Positions 7,975 through 15,732 of a stretch of 24,420 nucleotides of DNA are shown here, piece after piece. Under the pieces are notes generated by a model. The model did no database searches and was not told where the DNA came from. It was given only the letters and a program-made list of their open reading frames with translations. The translations under genes were made by a program, and so were the position numbers. This stretch comes from Paracoccaceae bacterium. GTDB taxonomy: Bacteria > Pseudomonadota > Alphaproteobacteria > Rhodobacterales > Rhodobacteraceae. Position 1 is the first letter of the stretch. The number at the start of each line of letters is the position of its first letter. The stretch lies in contig JALXER010000094.1 in the NCBI GenBank assembly GCA_027069385.1, forward strand, positions 1 to 24,420, in the 5' to 3' direction.

Positions 7975-8211
7975 TTAGGCTTCTTCTTCTTTGGTTTTGG
8001 CCGGGGTCACGTCAACGGCTTCTTCGGCAGCAGCGGCTTCAAGCTCGGCCTTGCCTTCAGAAACGCCTTTTTTGAACGACGAAATCCCTTTGCCAACTTC
8101 GCCCATCAGCGACGAAACCTTACCGCGCCCGAACAGGACAAGCACGACAACCGCGATCAGGATCATCCCCATCGGGCCGACATTGCCAATTAGCATTGGT
8201 GTTGAAAACAT
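7975..8211 (-). CDS. tatA: Sec-independent protein translocase subunit TatA
   Basis: Small pore-forming Tat subunit of 78 aa. It has an N-terminal membrane helix (about 10-27, PMGMILIAVVVLVLFG), the FGRGK hinge and the amphipathic SSLMGEVGKGISSFKKG segment, then an Ala/Glu-rich tail. ATG at 8211 is preceded by GGAG with a 7-base spacer inside a purine GAGAGAGA run (CT repeat on the + strand). It is the first gene of tatA-tatB-tatC-DUF815 ATPase. The 111-bp gap 8212-8322 to the ABC gene probably holds the promoter, but I could not settle its boxes. Confidence 0.95.
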   Translation of the reverse strand: MFSTPMLIGNVGPMGMILIAVVVLVLFGRGKVSSLMGEVGKGISSFKKGVSEGKAELEAAAAEEAVDVTPAKTKEEEA

Positions 8212-8322
8212 TCTCTCTCTCCGTGGTTTTGAGAATTGGACGTTACATAGTTATTGATTAATCGCCCGAGGTTCAAACCCCAAACGCAATTATTTACAGA
8301 TTATTTTGCGGTTTAGCACGTT

Positions 8323-9417
8323 TTAGTCGCCCGAGCTAAACACAAAACAACGATCACGACGCATCGACAGCCAAAGCGGCGTGCCCGGCTGGGGCAGGAA
8401 TACCCCGGGGATCGTCGCGGTCAGGGTGGAACCGTCATGGTCCATGCGCAGCTCGATCAGGCTTTCATTGCCCATAAAACGCGCCCGCATCACCGACCCG
8501 CGCGCCGGTACGCCGTGCATCTCGGTCGGGTTGGGGCCAGAGCCGTGGCGGTCGAGGTCGATTTTCAGATGCTGCGGGCGGATGATGATCTCTACATCAG
8601 CGCCGTCTTTCAGCCCCGGCTTGAAGAAACGCCCAAAGGCGGTTTCGACCTGCATATTCTTGGCAACGCCGTGTATCACATTGATATCACTGAAAAATGC
8701 GGCTGCCTTCCGGTCAATCGGAGAGTTGTATATGTTATATGGCGCGCCCATCTGCACGATTTTGCCCTTGCGCATCAGGGCGATACTGTCGGCCATGCGC
8801 ATCGCCTCTTCAGGTTCGTGAGTGACCAGCAACACCGCTGCACCCAGTTCTTTCATCATGGCCAGCGTGTCGTCGCGAATGCCGTCGCGCAACCGGTTAT
8901 CCAGCCCGCTGAACGGCTCGTCCATCAGCATGACCTTGGGGTTTGGGGCCATGGCGCGGGCCAGCGCCACACGTTGCTGTTCGCCCCCCGACAGCATGTG
9001 CGGGTATTTGTCGCCATAGGCGGCCAGCCCGACCTTGGCCAGCAGCACTTGCGCAATTTCCCGCTTATCCGCCGAATTCAGCCCGAAAGCCACGTTTTGC
9101 AGCACCGACAGGTGCGGAAACAGCGCGAAATCCTGAAACATCAGCCCGACCGAGCGTTTCTCGGGCGGCATATGCCCGCGGTCATCCGAAACAACCACGC
9201 CATCCAGCAGCACCTGCCCGGCATTCTGCCGGTCTACGCCTGCCGCTATCCGCAGGGTCGTCGATTTACCGCAGCCCGAGGGGCCAAGCAGGCACACGAC
9301 CTCGCCCGCGTGCAAGGCCAGCGACAGGTCGTTCACCACCCTTTGCCCGTCAAAGCTGCGGGTGATATTTTTCAATTCGAGCTTGGGTTCCAAATCTGCC
9401 TCGCCAGTTTGGGCCAA
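8323..9417 (-). CDS. FbpC-like ABC transporter ATP-binding protein (orphan)
   Basis: Predicted ATPase of an importer in the iron(III)/spermidine/molybdate class. Visible motifs are Walker A GPSGCGKST (45-53), Q-loop MFQD (93-96), signature LSGGEQQR (142-149), Walker B VMLMDEPFSGLD (162-173), H-loop TH (199-200) and a C-terminal TOBE-like regulatory region (about 285-364). The 364-aa length matches. No permease or binding-protein gene is in the window. The first possible in-frame start is TTG at 9417, after a stop three codons upstream; AAGGGG lies about 10 bases before it. An out-of-frame ATG at 9422 opens a 16-codon ORF overlapping the start. The gene sits 33 bp behind arsM and may be co-transcribed. 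Substrate unknown. Confidence 0.85.
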   Translation of the reverse strand: MAQTGEADLEPKLELKNITRSFDGQRVVNDLSLALHAGEVVCLLGPSGCGKSTTLRIAAGVDRQNAGQVLLDGVVVSDDRGHMPPEKRSVGLMFQDFALFPHLSVLQNVAFGLNSADKREIAQVLLAKVGLAAYGDKYPHMLSGGEQQRVALARAMAPNPKVMLMDEPFSGLDNRLRDGIRDDTLAMMKELGAAVLLVTHEPEEAMRMADSIALMRKGKIVQMGAPYNIYNSPIDRKAAAFFSDINVIHGVAKNMQVETAFGRFFKPGLKDGADVEIIIRPQHLKIDLDRHGSGPNPTEMHGVPARGSVMRARFMGNESLIELRMDHDGSTLTATIPGVFLPQPGTPLWLSMRRDRCFVFSSGD

Positions 9418-9450
9418 GCCATATCAACCCCTTGTGCAACGCGCAAGGGT

Positions 9451-10482
9451 TCAGCAACAACAGCCCCCCGTGGGTGCGGGTGCAAACGGGGTTTCCGCGT
9501 CAAACGGGCCAAGATGCCGGGCAAAGCTGCCCGAGAATTCGAAATACGGCGCAAAGCGGCTGTCGCGCAGCATCCGGTAGGTGTTGCCGCTGACCCGTTG
9601 TTCCTGCCCCGCCTCGAACCGGTGATCCTTGTCCAGCGTAAACACGCTGCCCACATGGGGCATGGTGCCCGCATAGGTGACGCGCTGGCCGTAATCCTCG
9701 GGGGCGGGTTCCAACTCGGGCAATTTGAACAGCCGGTAGGTAGCAGAATGAAAGGTGATGCCTTCCAGTTTTGCCTCTATCTCGGGGTTTTCGATGGTCA
9801 GGATGCGGTCCTCTACCAGACGCGGGTCGGCAAAGCCTGCCGCCTTGGCAAGGGTCAGAAAGTCGCGCCAATAGAGCGCCCCACTCAGGCATTCGCCATA
9901 CAGCACCGGATCATCCAGCAATTCGCGCGGCACCCGCCGGTCGGCATAGACATCCGAGAAATACAGCTCTCCGCCTGGTTTGAGCAGCCGGAATGCCTCG
10001 CGAAGCACCGCCGGTTTGTCGGGCGACAGGTTGATCACGCAGTTGGAAACGATAATGTCAAAGCTGTCATCGGTCAGCCCCAGCGCGTCCAGCCGCTCGA
10101 TATAGCCCTTGTGAAAGGTCACGTTGGGCGCGCCATAGCCAAAGGCCCGCGCGTGAAAATCCACATGGCGGCGGGCCACGTCAAGCTGTTCATCGGTCAT
10201 ATCGACGCCGACAATCGCCCCGTTTTCGCCAACCAGCCCGGCCAGCGCATAAACATCGCGCCCCGAGCCAGAACCAAGGTCGAGGATCCGCGCACCGCTT
10301 AACGCATCGGGGGCCACCAGCCCGCAGCCATAGTATTTCTCGCTGACCTCGGGGTGGATTTTTGCCAGCACCTTGCGCAAATGTTCGGGCACATCATCGG
10401 GCGTACAACAGGCATTGGTTTGCAAATCTGCCGAGCCTTGCAGCACCTTGCCATAGTATTCCTGCACATCATCGTGTTTCAT
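9451..10482 (-). CDS. arsM: Arsenite methyltransferase
   Basis: SAM-dependent enzyme predicted to methylate As(III). The 343-aa protein shows SAM motif I ILDLGSGSGRDVYAL (about 66-80). Four cysteines fit the ArsM pattern: C25 (NACC), C53 (YYGCG), C148 (SNCV) and C198 (GECLSGALYW). Spacings of 28 and 50 residues in the first and last pairs agree with characterised ArsM proteins as I recall them. The C-terminus ends in GGCCC, a possible extra thiol metal site. ATG at 10482 was chosen for its AGGAG seven bases upstream and the usual MKHDDVQ start; the longer frame to 10551 lacks such a site. No arsR, arsB or arsC is nearby. An ABC ATPase gene follows at 33 bp. Confidence 0.88.
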   Translation of the reverse strand: MKHDDVQEYYGKVLQGSADLQTNACCTPDDVPEHLRKVLAKIHPEVSEKYYGCGLVAPDALSGARILDLGSGSGRDVYALAGLVGENGAIVGVDMTDEQLDVARRHVDFHARAFGYGAPNVTFHKGYIERLDALGLTDDSFDIIVSNCVINLSPDKPAVLREAFRLLKPGGELYFSDVYADRRVPRELLDDPVLYGECLSGALYWRDFLTLAKAAGFADPRLVEDRILTIENPEIEAKLEGITFHSATYRLFKLPELEPAPEDYGQRVTYAGTMPHVGSVFTLDKDHRFEAGQEQRVSGNTYRMLRDSRFAPYFEFSGSFARHLGPFDAETPFAPAPTGGCCC

Positions 10483-10555
10483 CGGGACTCCTGTCTGTGT
10501 TTGGGGATTGCTAACACCATTTCGGGGCGCGGTCATCGGGCGTTTGATCATAGAT

Positions 10556-10577
10556 GGTCACTTGCCCGTGACCTTTT
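10556..10577 (+). terminator. Hairpin with T-run between trkH and arsM
   Basis: GGTCAC (10556-10561), a 6-base loop, GTGACC (10568-10573) and then TTTT form a perfect 6-bp stem directly beyond the trkH stop. The T-run is on the + strand side, whereas both neighbouring genes run leftward. It is therefore a good stem-loop in terminator position, but its poly-U faces the wrong way for trkH. It may act only weakly or mainly stabilise a 3' end. Confidence 0.4.
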
Positions 10578-11996
10578 CTAGATCGCCTCACGCCAGAAGC
10601 TGCGGGTGAACAGCACGAAAACCGTCAGCATTTCCAGCCGCCCCACATACATGCCGAATACCAGTACCCATTTGGCCGAATCCGGCAGGCTGGCGAAATT
10701 TCCGGCGGGGCCGATGATGTCGCCTACCCCGGGGCCGACATTGGCAACGGCCGTCAGCGCGCCGGTCATCGCGGTCGAAAAATCCAGCCCCAGCACGTTC
10801 AGCACCACCGCCAGCATCACAATGGTAAAGATATAGAACACGAAAAACGAGATCACCCCGTCCAGCACGTTCTGCTCTACCTTTTTGCCCTCGTATTTCA
10901 GTGAAAACACCCCGTTCGGATGCTGGATAGAGCGGATCTGGATGCGCACGGAGCGCAGCAAAATGATCCAGCGCATCAGCTTGGCCCCGCCCGAGGTTGA
11001 CCCCGTACAGCCCCCCGATGCGGTCAGAATCACAAACACCACCGCAATCATACTGCCCCAGGTGGTATAGTCGGTGGTCGCATATCCGGTGGTCGTAACC
11101 GCCGAAACCACGTTGAACGCCACCAGTCGCAGCGCATCAAAGGGCGCCATATCGCGGGCAATAGCCAGCCACATCGACAGCACCAGAATCACCACGGCCA
11201 GCATGGTGATATAGGTCCAGACCTGTTCGCTGCGCAGGCTGCGGGTGCGCGCCACGCGGATATACCACGCAAAAGGCAAGCCCGCGCACAGCATGAAAAA
11301 CGTCGCCGCCCATTGCAGGAACGCGCTGTCAAAATGCCCGAACGACGCGTCATAGTTGGAAAACCCGCCCGAGGACAGCGTAGTCAGCGCATGGACAAGC
11401 GCATCGAAATCGCCCATGCCGCCCCACAGGTAAACCAGCATACAGGCCACAGTCAGGCTCAGATAGGCCCACATGGTGGCCAACGCGAACAGCGTAGAGT
11501 TTTTCAGCTCTTTCTCGCCCTGATCCGAGCTTTCGGTGCGAAACAACTGCATGCCCCCGACCTTGAGGATCGGCAGCAATGCCATGCCCGTCACCACAAA
11601 GCCGATGCCGCCCATCCATTGCAACATGGCACGCCACAGCAGGATATCATGCGCGGTGGTATCAAGGCCGCTCATGACCGTGGAGCCGGTTGTGGTCACG
11701 GCCGACATGGATTCGAAAAATGCATCCGCAAAGGAAAGCGACCACATATATAGCGGCAACATGCCAAAACAGGCGGCAGTAATCCACACGGTCGCGGTCA
11801 GCAAGAACGCATCAGACGCGCGCAAGGTATTGAATTCACCATAAGAAACCAGACTGAACAGCGCACCAATACCGCCGCACATCAGAGCCGCCTGTAAAAA
11901 CACCCCCGATTCATTGCCAAAGGCCGCCGCGACGACCAGCATCAGGACGCCGCCAAAAGTCAGAATCAACCCGTTGATAAAAAGTATTAATCTCAC
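10578..11996 (-). CDS. trkH: TrkH-family potassium uptake protein
   Basis: Integral membrane K+ translocating subunit of a Trk/Ktr-type system, normally working with a cytoplasmic TrkA/KtrA. Four pore-loop repeats are visible: AVTTTGSTVMSG, LTTLSSGGFSNYD, AVTTTGYATTDY and TAVANVGPGVG. Each has the filter glycine, and about ten hydrophobic segments surround them. GTG at 11996 was chosen because AGAGG lies four bases upstream and the protein then begins directly before the first membrane helix (RLILFINGLILTFGG), giving 472 aa. A TTG at 12062 would add 22 residues but lacks a ribosome site. No trkA is in the window. The gene runs the same way as the upstream SDR gene, 96 bp away. Confidence 0.88.
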   Translation of the reverse strand: MRLILFINGLILTFGGVLMLVVAAAFGNESGVFLQAALMCGGIGALFSLVSYGEFNTLRASDAFLLTATVWITAACFGMLPLYMWSLSFADAFFESMSAVTTTGSTVMSGLDTTAHDILLWRAMLQWMGGIGFVVTGMALLPILKVGGMQLFRTESSDQGEKELKNSTLFALATMWAYLSLTVACMLVYLWGGMGDFDALVHALTTLSSGGFSNYDASFGHFDSAFLQWAATFFMLCAGLPFAWYIRVARTRSLRSEQVWTYITMLAVVILVLSMWLAIARDMAPFDALRLVAFNVVSAVTTTGYATTDYTTWGSMIAVVFVILTASGGCTGSTSGGAKLMRWIILLRSVRIQIRSIQHPNGVFSLKYEGKKVEQNVLDGVISFFVFYIFTIVMLAVVLNVLGLDFSTAMTGALTAVANVGPGVGDIIGPAGNFASLPDSAKWVLVFGMYVGRLEMLTVFVLFTRSFWREAI

Positions 11997-12092
11997 GCGG
12001 CCTCTTTCTGGCGAAACACTGATGCTGGCCTGCAGGATAGCCCCGACCTTTGGCCAATACAAGCCGCCGCTGTGGGCACGGGCGCGCGCCGG

Positions 12093-12869
12093 TTACAAGG
12101 TTGCGTTGACCGCGCCCCCGTCCAGCAGGATATTCTGCCCGACGATAAAACCGGCATGTTTCGAGCACAAAAACGCGCACATCGCACCAAATTCATCGGG
12201 CGTGCCATACCGGCCGGCGGGAATGGTGGCGGCGCGTTGTGCTTGCGCCTGCTCCATGGTGATCCCCTGCGCCGCCATAACCCCCTGATCAAGGCTGATG
12301 GCGCGATCGGTGGCGTGGATGCCGGGCAACAGGTTGTTGATGGTCACCCCTGCCCCCGCCACCTGCCGCGCCGTACCGGCCACATATCCGGTCAGCCCCG
12401 CCCGCGCCGAGTTGGACAGCCCCAGCACCGCAATGGGCGATTTCACCGATTGCGAGGTGATATTCACCACCCTGCCCCAGCCGCGCTCCATCATGGCGGG
12501 CAAGGTTGCCTTCATCATCGCGATCGGTGCGAGCATATTTGCATCAAGCGCCTTGATAAAATCCTCGCGCTCCCAGTCCGACCACATGCCCGGCGGCGGG
12601 CCACCGGCGTTATTGACCAGAATATCGGGGGCGGGGTTGGCGGCCAGCACCGCGGCGCGACCTTCGTTGGTGGTGATATCCGCCGCCACGGGGGTAACGC
12701 TTACGCCGTGGCGCGCCAGTTCAACCGCGGCCTGTTCCAGCGGGCCGATGCTGCGCGCGTTGATCACCAGATCGACACCGGCTTGCGCCAGCGCCTCGGC
12801 ACAGCCGCGCCCCAAGCCCTTTGACGCCGCGCATACAATCGCGGTTTTGCCCTTGATACCCAGATCCAT
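12093..12869 (-). CDS. SDR-family oxidoreductase with S...R in place of YxxxK
   Basis: Classical-length (258 aa) short-chain dehydrogenase/reductase fold. The cofactor-binding glycine motif is CAASKGLGRG (13-22), NNAG is at 86-89 and the catalytic-type serine is S139 (NITSQS). The usual active-site YxxxK reads S152-N-S-A-R156 (GLSNSARAGLTG). This matches a divergent SDR subgroup often labelled FabG-like that I recall sharing LSN-x-x-RAG; its reaction is unclear. The C-terminal GQNILLDGGAV is standard. ATG at 12869 follows the EVE gene stop by one base. Last gene of the VOC-EVE-SDR operon. Substrate unknown. Confidence 0.85.
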   Translation of the reverse strand: MDLGIKGKTAIVCAASKGLGRGCAEALAQAGVDLVINARSIGPLEQAAVELARHGVSVTPVAADITTNEGRAAVLAANPAPDILVNNAGGPPPGMWSDWEREDFIKALDANMLAPIAMMKATLPAMMERGWGRVVNITSQSVKSPIAVLGLSNSARAGLTGYVAGTARQVAGAGVTINNLLPGIHATDRAISLDQGVMAAQGITMEQAQAQRAATIPAGRYGTPDEFGAMCAFLCSKHAGFIVGQNILLDGGAVNATL

Positions 12870-12870
12870 G

Positions 12871-13314
12871 TTACCCTCCTGCTGATTCTGTCAGCGGCCA
12901 GCTTACCCCCATCGCGTGGGCAATCACATCCATATCCGCCCCTGATACCGAAAACAGGCCAAAGCGGAACCGATAGCCCCAGTTTTGCCTGCCCCGGGTG
13001 AACTCCAGTGATTCGAGCAGCGGCCTGATCAGGGTTTCCTGCCCGTCCAGCCAGTCCACATCGCGGCGAAACGGAGCAAAACCCGGCGCCATTTCCACCT
13101 GATAGGGCGCACCCGCCCGCACCGTGCCGATGGCAGAAAACGATTGCAGCCCGTCGCGCTTGCCCATCTCGACACTGGGCGAATAGTAAACCACGCGATC
13201 AAACGGCTGAACGCGGCGCAAGGGGGCCGCCTTGCCGTGGCAGACCTGCATAAACCCCTGTTGTCGCCCCAGCCGCACATGCGCGGCTGAAGCAACGGCA
13301 ACCCATGCGGTCAT
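12871..13314 (-). CDS. EVE-domain (UPF0310, PUA-like) protein
   Basis: Small 147-aa protein made almost entirely of an EVE domain, a PUA/YTH-related fold thought to bind modified nucleic-acid bases. Recognisable stretches are WVAVASAAHVRLG (4-16), GFMQVCHGKAAPLRR (20-34), VVYYSPS, LQSFSAIGTV and WGYRFRFGLF, as in the UPF0310 group. Its ATG overlaps the VOC gene stop as ATGA, and its TAA is one base from the SDR start. It is thus the middle gene of a tightly coupled operon. The ligand and biological role are not known from sequence. Confidence 0.85.
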   Translation of the reverse strand: MTAWVAVASAAHVRLGRQQGFMQVCHGKAAPLRRVQPFDRVVYYSPSVEMGKRDGLQSFSAIGTVRAGAPYQVEMAPGFAPFRRDVDWLDGQETLIRPLLESLEFTRGRQNWGYRFRFGLFSVSGADMDVIAHAMGVSWPLTESAGG

Positions 13315-13676
13315 TTGGCCGGCACCAAGGCCCGCACCCGATGCCCGTCCGGGTCAAGCGCGGTAAAGGTCAGGCCAAAGCCCATGACCTCGGGGGGTTG
13401 GGCAATCGGGGCAAAACCGGCCCAACGGGTGTGGGTTTCCTGCAGCGCGGTTTCATCGGACAGCGTAAAGGCAACCTCGGTCGCACCGCCCGTTGCCTCC
13501 ACCGGCGGCACCACGCCATCACGCTGCCACAGGCCCAGCATCACCCCGTTTCCCAGATGGAAAACCGAGAAAGTCGGCGCGTCGTCAACCGGCCCTGCCC
13601 CCAGAATTTTGCTGTAAAAATCAATGCTTGCCCGCATGTCGGCGACATACAGAATGACAAAACTGAACTGGCTCAT
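13311..13676 (-). CDS. VOC-superfamily (glyoxalase/bleomycin-resistance-like) protein
   Basis: A 121-aa protein with the paired beta-alpha-beta-beta-beta layout of the vicinal-oxygen-chelate fold. It starts FVILYVADMRASIDFYSKILG and ends near LTFTALDPDGHRVRALVPAK. Such proteins are metal-dependent enzymes or drug/metal-binding proteins, and the substrate cannot be told here. ATG at 13676 was chosen for AAAGGAA seven bases upstream, trimming eight residues from the longest frame. First gene of VOC-EVE-SDR. Its leader carries a 32-bp inverted repeat and a match to the palindrome found at gst/yafY. Confidence 0.83.
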   Translation of the reverse strand: MSQFSFVILYVADMRASIDFYSKILGAGPVDDAPTFSVFHLGNGVMLGLWQRDGVVPPVEATGGATEVAFTLSDETALQETHTRWAGFAPIAQPPEVMGFGLTFTALDPDGHRVRALVPAK

Positions 13677-13690
13677 GATGTGGTTCCTTT

Positions 13691-13722
13691 GATAGAGCAT
13701 GCCGTATCTGGCCTGCTCTATC
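13691..13722 (-). promoter_or_regulatory. 9-bp inverted repeat in the leader of the VOC operon
   Basis: GATAGAGCA (13691-13699) and TGCTCTATC (13714-13722) are perfect inverted arms around 14 bases. The left arm abuts the ribosome site of the VOC gene (13684-13690). It could be a protein operator, an mRNA stem affecting translation, or a 3' stem for the upstream I78 gene; no T-run follows, so a classical terminator is less likely. Confidence 0.55.
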
Positions 13723-13735
13723 TAGTCGCCCCATC

Positions 13736-13752
13736 CTGCCAAAACCTGTCAG
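13736..13752. promoter_or_regulatory. Operator-like palindrome upstream of VOC-EVE-SDR
   Basis: CTGCCA-AAACC-TGTCAG matches the gst/yafY palindrome (17322-17338) at 16 of 17 positions, including the non-palindromic spacer AAACC. It lies 60 bp upstream of the VOC start, just past the I78 stop. It contains TTGGCA on the minus strand, which could serve as a -35 box, so a bound repressor could block transcription. A shared regulator is inferred. Confidence 0.6.
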
Positions 13753-13755
13753 CAG

Positions 13756-14040
13756 CTAACCGCAATAGGCCTCTAGAATCATGTCGTTTTCATCGACCAC
13801 AATGTTGATCCGCTCGGCGTTGTAATCCATGGTGACGGCCTCGCCTTCATGGATCAGCCGCAGCGGCGCGTTGATGGTTACGCCCTTCAGCGTATCCACA
13901 TGCTGCCCGACCAGCGATGCAATTTCGCCCTCGGTACAGGCACCCAGAACGGGCTGGATCAGTTCGGTTGGCGGTTCGGGGGGCTGACAGGCCTGCAACA
14001 GCAGACCGGCGGCCACGGCGGAAAGAAGCTTGATTCGCAT
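13756..14040 (-). CDS. I78-family peptidase inhibitor lipoprotein
   Basis: Predicted 94-aa lipoprotein with signal peptide and lipobox LLLQAC (cysteine at about residue 18). The I78 inhibitor-like domain runs from CTEGEIASLVGQ to the C-terminal EAYCG. The family fold packs an N-terminal helix against strands with the pattern LR...T-D-Y...R-I-N-I-V-V-D, visible here. The two domain cysteines could form a disulfide in the envelope. ATG at 14040 follows AAAGGA at about -9 and removes a 27-residue unlikely extension. Divergent from prfC with a 96-bp shared promoter region. Target protease unknown. Confidence 0.8.
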   Translation of the reverse strand: MRIKLLSAVAAGLLLQACQPPEPPTELIQPVLGACTEGEIASLVGQHVDTLKGVTINAPLRLIHEGEAVTMDYNAERINIVVDENDMILEAYCG

Positions 14041-14136
14041 AAGACGATCCTTTCTTTGCTGCGCCCATATTACCCCCGAATGGCCACAAGGCAAAGCCTT
14101 GTTGCTCTGGCGCGTTGTCACAGGTATACCGCCCGC

Positions 14137-15732
14137 ATGACTGATCTAGCCCCCCTGCCCCCCGAGGTTGCGCGCCGCCGCACCTTTGCCATTATCTCGC
14201 ATCCCGATGCGGGCAAAACCACCCTGACCGAGAAATTCCTGCTGTTTGGCGGTGCTATCCAGATGGCCGGACAGGTGCGGGCCAAAGGCGATGCGCGCCG
14301 GTCGCGCTCGGATTTCATGCAGATGGAAAAGGATCGCGGCATTTCGGTGTCGGCCTCGGCGATGTCATTCGACTATGGCAGCCACTGGTTCAATCTGGTG
14401 GATACGCCGGGCCACAGCGATTTTTCCGAAGACACCTATCGCACCCTAACCGCCGTTGACGCGGCCATTATGGTAATCGACGGAGCAAAAGGCGTCGAAA
14501 GCCAGACCCGCAAACTGTTCGAGGTCTGCCGCCTGCGCGACCTGCCAATTCTGACATTTTGTAACAAGATGGACCGGGAAAGCCGCGAAACGCTGGATAT
14601 CATCGACGAAATTCAGGAAAATCTGGCGATCGATGTGGCGCCCGCTTCGTGGCCTATCGGCATGGGTCGCGACTTTCTGGGCTGCTATGATCTGATCAAT
14701 GACCGGTTGGAACTGATGGATCGGGCCGACCGCAATGTGGTGGGCGAGAGCATCCAGATCAACGGGCTGGACGACCCGAAAATCGCCGAACATGTGCCCG
14801 CCGACCTGCTTGAAACTCTGCGCGACGAAATAGAGATGGTGCGCGAATTGCTGCCCGCCTTTGACCGGACCGCCTTTCTGGAAGGCACCATGACCCCGAT
14901 CTGGTTCGGCTCGGCGATCAATTCGTTCGGGGTACGCGAACTGATGGACGGCATCGCCAATTTCGGCCCCACCCCGCAAGAACGGCCGGGTACGCCGCGC
15001 ACGGTTTCCCCTGCTGAATCTAAGGTTTCGGGGTTTGTCTTTAAGGTTCAGGCGAACATGGACCCGAAACACCGCGACCGCGTGGCCTTTGTGCGGCTGT
15101 GCTCGGGGCATTTCAAACGCGGCATGAAACTGAAACATGTGCGGGCCGGCAAGCCGATGACCATTTCCAATCCGGTGATGTTTCTGGCCAATGACCGCGA
15201 GTTGGCCGAAGATGCATGGGCCGGCGATATTATCGGCATTCCCAATCACGGCCAGTTGCGCCTTGGCGACAGCCTGACCGAGGGCGAGGATATCCGCTTT
15301 ACCGGCCTGCCCTCTTTCGCGCCGGAATTGTTGCAGACGGTGCGGGCGCTTGACCCGATGAAGGCCAAGCACCTTGAAAAGGCCCTGACCCAGTTCGCCG
15401 AGGAAGGGGCCAGCAAAGTGCTAAAACCGATGATCGGCGCGGGCTGGATTGTGGGCGTGGTCGGTGCGCTGCAATTTGAGGTGCTGGCCAGCCGCATCGA
15501 AATGGAATACGGGCTGCCGGTGCGGTTCGAACCGACGCAATATACCTCAGCCCGCTGGGTGACCGGCCCCAAGGACAAGGTCGATGCCTTTGTGAACGCC
15601 AACAAGGGCCAGTGCAGCACCGACCATGACGGTGATCCGGTTTACCTGACCCGCCTGCAATGGGATATCGACCGTGTCGAGCGGGACTTTCCCGACCTGA
15701 CCCTGTCGGACACCAAAGAAATGCAGACATGA
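14137..15732 (+). CDS. prfC: Peptide chain release factor 3
   Basis: Translational GTPase that recycles RF1/RF2 from the ribosome after termination. The 531-aa length matches RF3. G1 is SHPDAGKTT (21-29), the switch I region is RGISV (67-71), G3 is DTPGH (89-93) and G4 is NKMD (143-146). The RF3-type domains II and III follow (GFVFKVQANMDPKHRDRVAFVR and the ALQFEVL region). ATG at 14137 gives the standard N-terminus before the G1 loop; its ribosome site is weak. Its stop overlaps the next gene start as ATGA, so the two are probably translationally coupled. Confidence 0.96.
   Translation: MTDLAPLPPEVARRRTFAIISHPDAGKTTLTEKFLLFGGAIQMAGQVRAKGDARRSRSDFMQMEKDRGISVSASAMSFDYGSHWFNLVDTPGHSDFSEDTYRTLTAVDAAIMVIDGAKGVESQTRKLFEVCRLRDLPILTFCNKMDRESRETLDIIDEIQENLAIDVAPASWPIGMGRDFLGCYDLINDRLELMDRADRNVVGESIQINGLDDPKIAEHVPADLLETLRDEIEMVRELLPAFDRTAFLEGTMTPIWFGSAINSFGVRELMDGIANFGPTPQERPGTPRTVSPAESKVSGFVFKVQANMDPKHRDRVAFVRLCSGHFKRGMKLKHVRAGKPMTISNPVMFLANDRELAEDAWAGDIIGIPNHGQLRLGDSLTEGEDIRFTGLPSFAPELLQTVRALDPMKAKHLEKALTQFAEEGASKVLKPMIGAGWIVGVVGALQFEVLASRIEMEYGLPVRFEPTQYTSARWVTGPKDKVDAFVNANKGQCSTDHDGDPVYLTRLQWDIDRVERDFPDLTLSDTKEMQT

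Noticed and set aside
8211..8220. CT dinucleotide run as a phase-variation tract
   Set aside because: It is short, lies outside the reading frame, and is explained as the purine-rich tatA ribosome-site region on the minus strand.
8270..8280. GGTTCAAACCC resembling a tRNA T-arm
   Set aside because: No acceptor stem, D-arm or anticodon stem could be built around it in 8200-8300.
8437..10302. 621-codon open frame on the + strand
   Set aside because: It lies antisense to the well-supported ABC ATPase and arsM genes, crosses their boundary, and its translation shows no recognisable domain; such long antisense frames are common at high GC.
11996..12062. TTG start for trkH giving 494 residues
   Set aside because: There is no ribosome site upstream, whereas GTG at 11996 has AGAGG and begins directly at the first membrane helix; it remains possible.
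14446..15372. 308-codon antisense frame within prfC
   Set aside because: It is the shadow of an intact RF3 gene; the translation has no family features.
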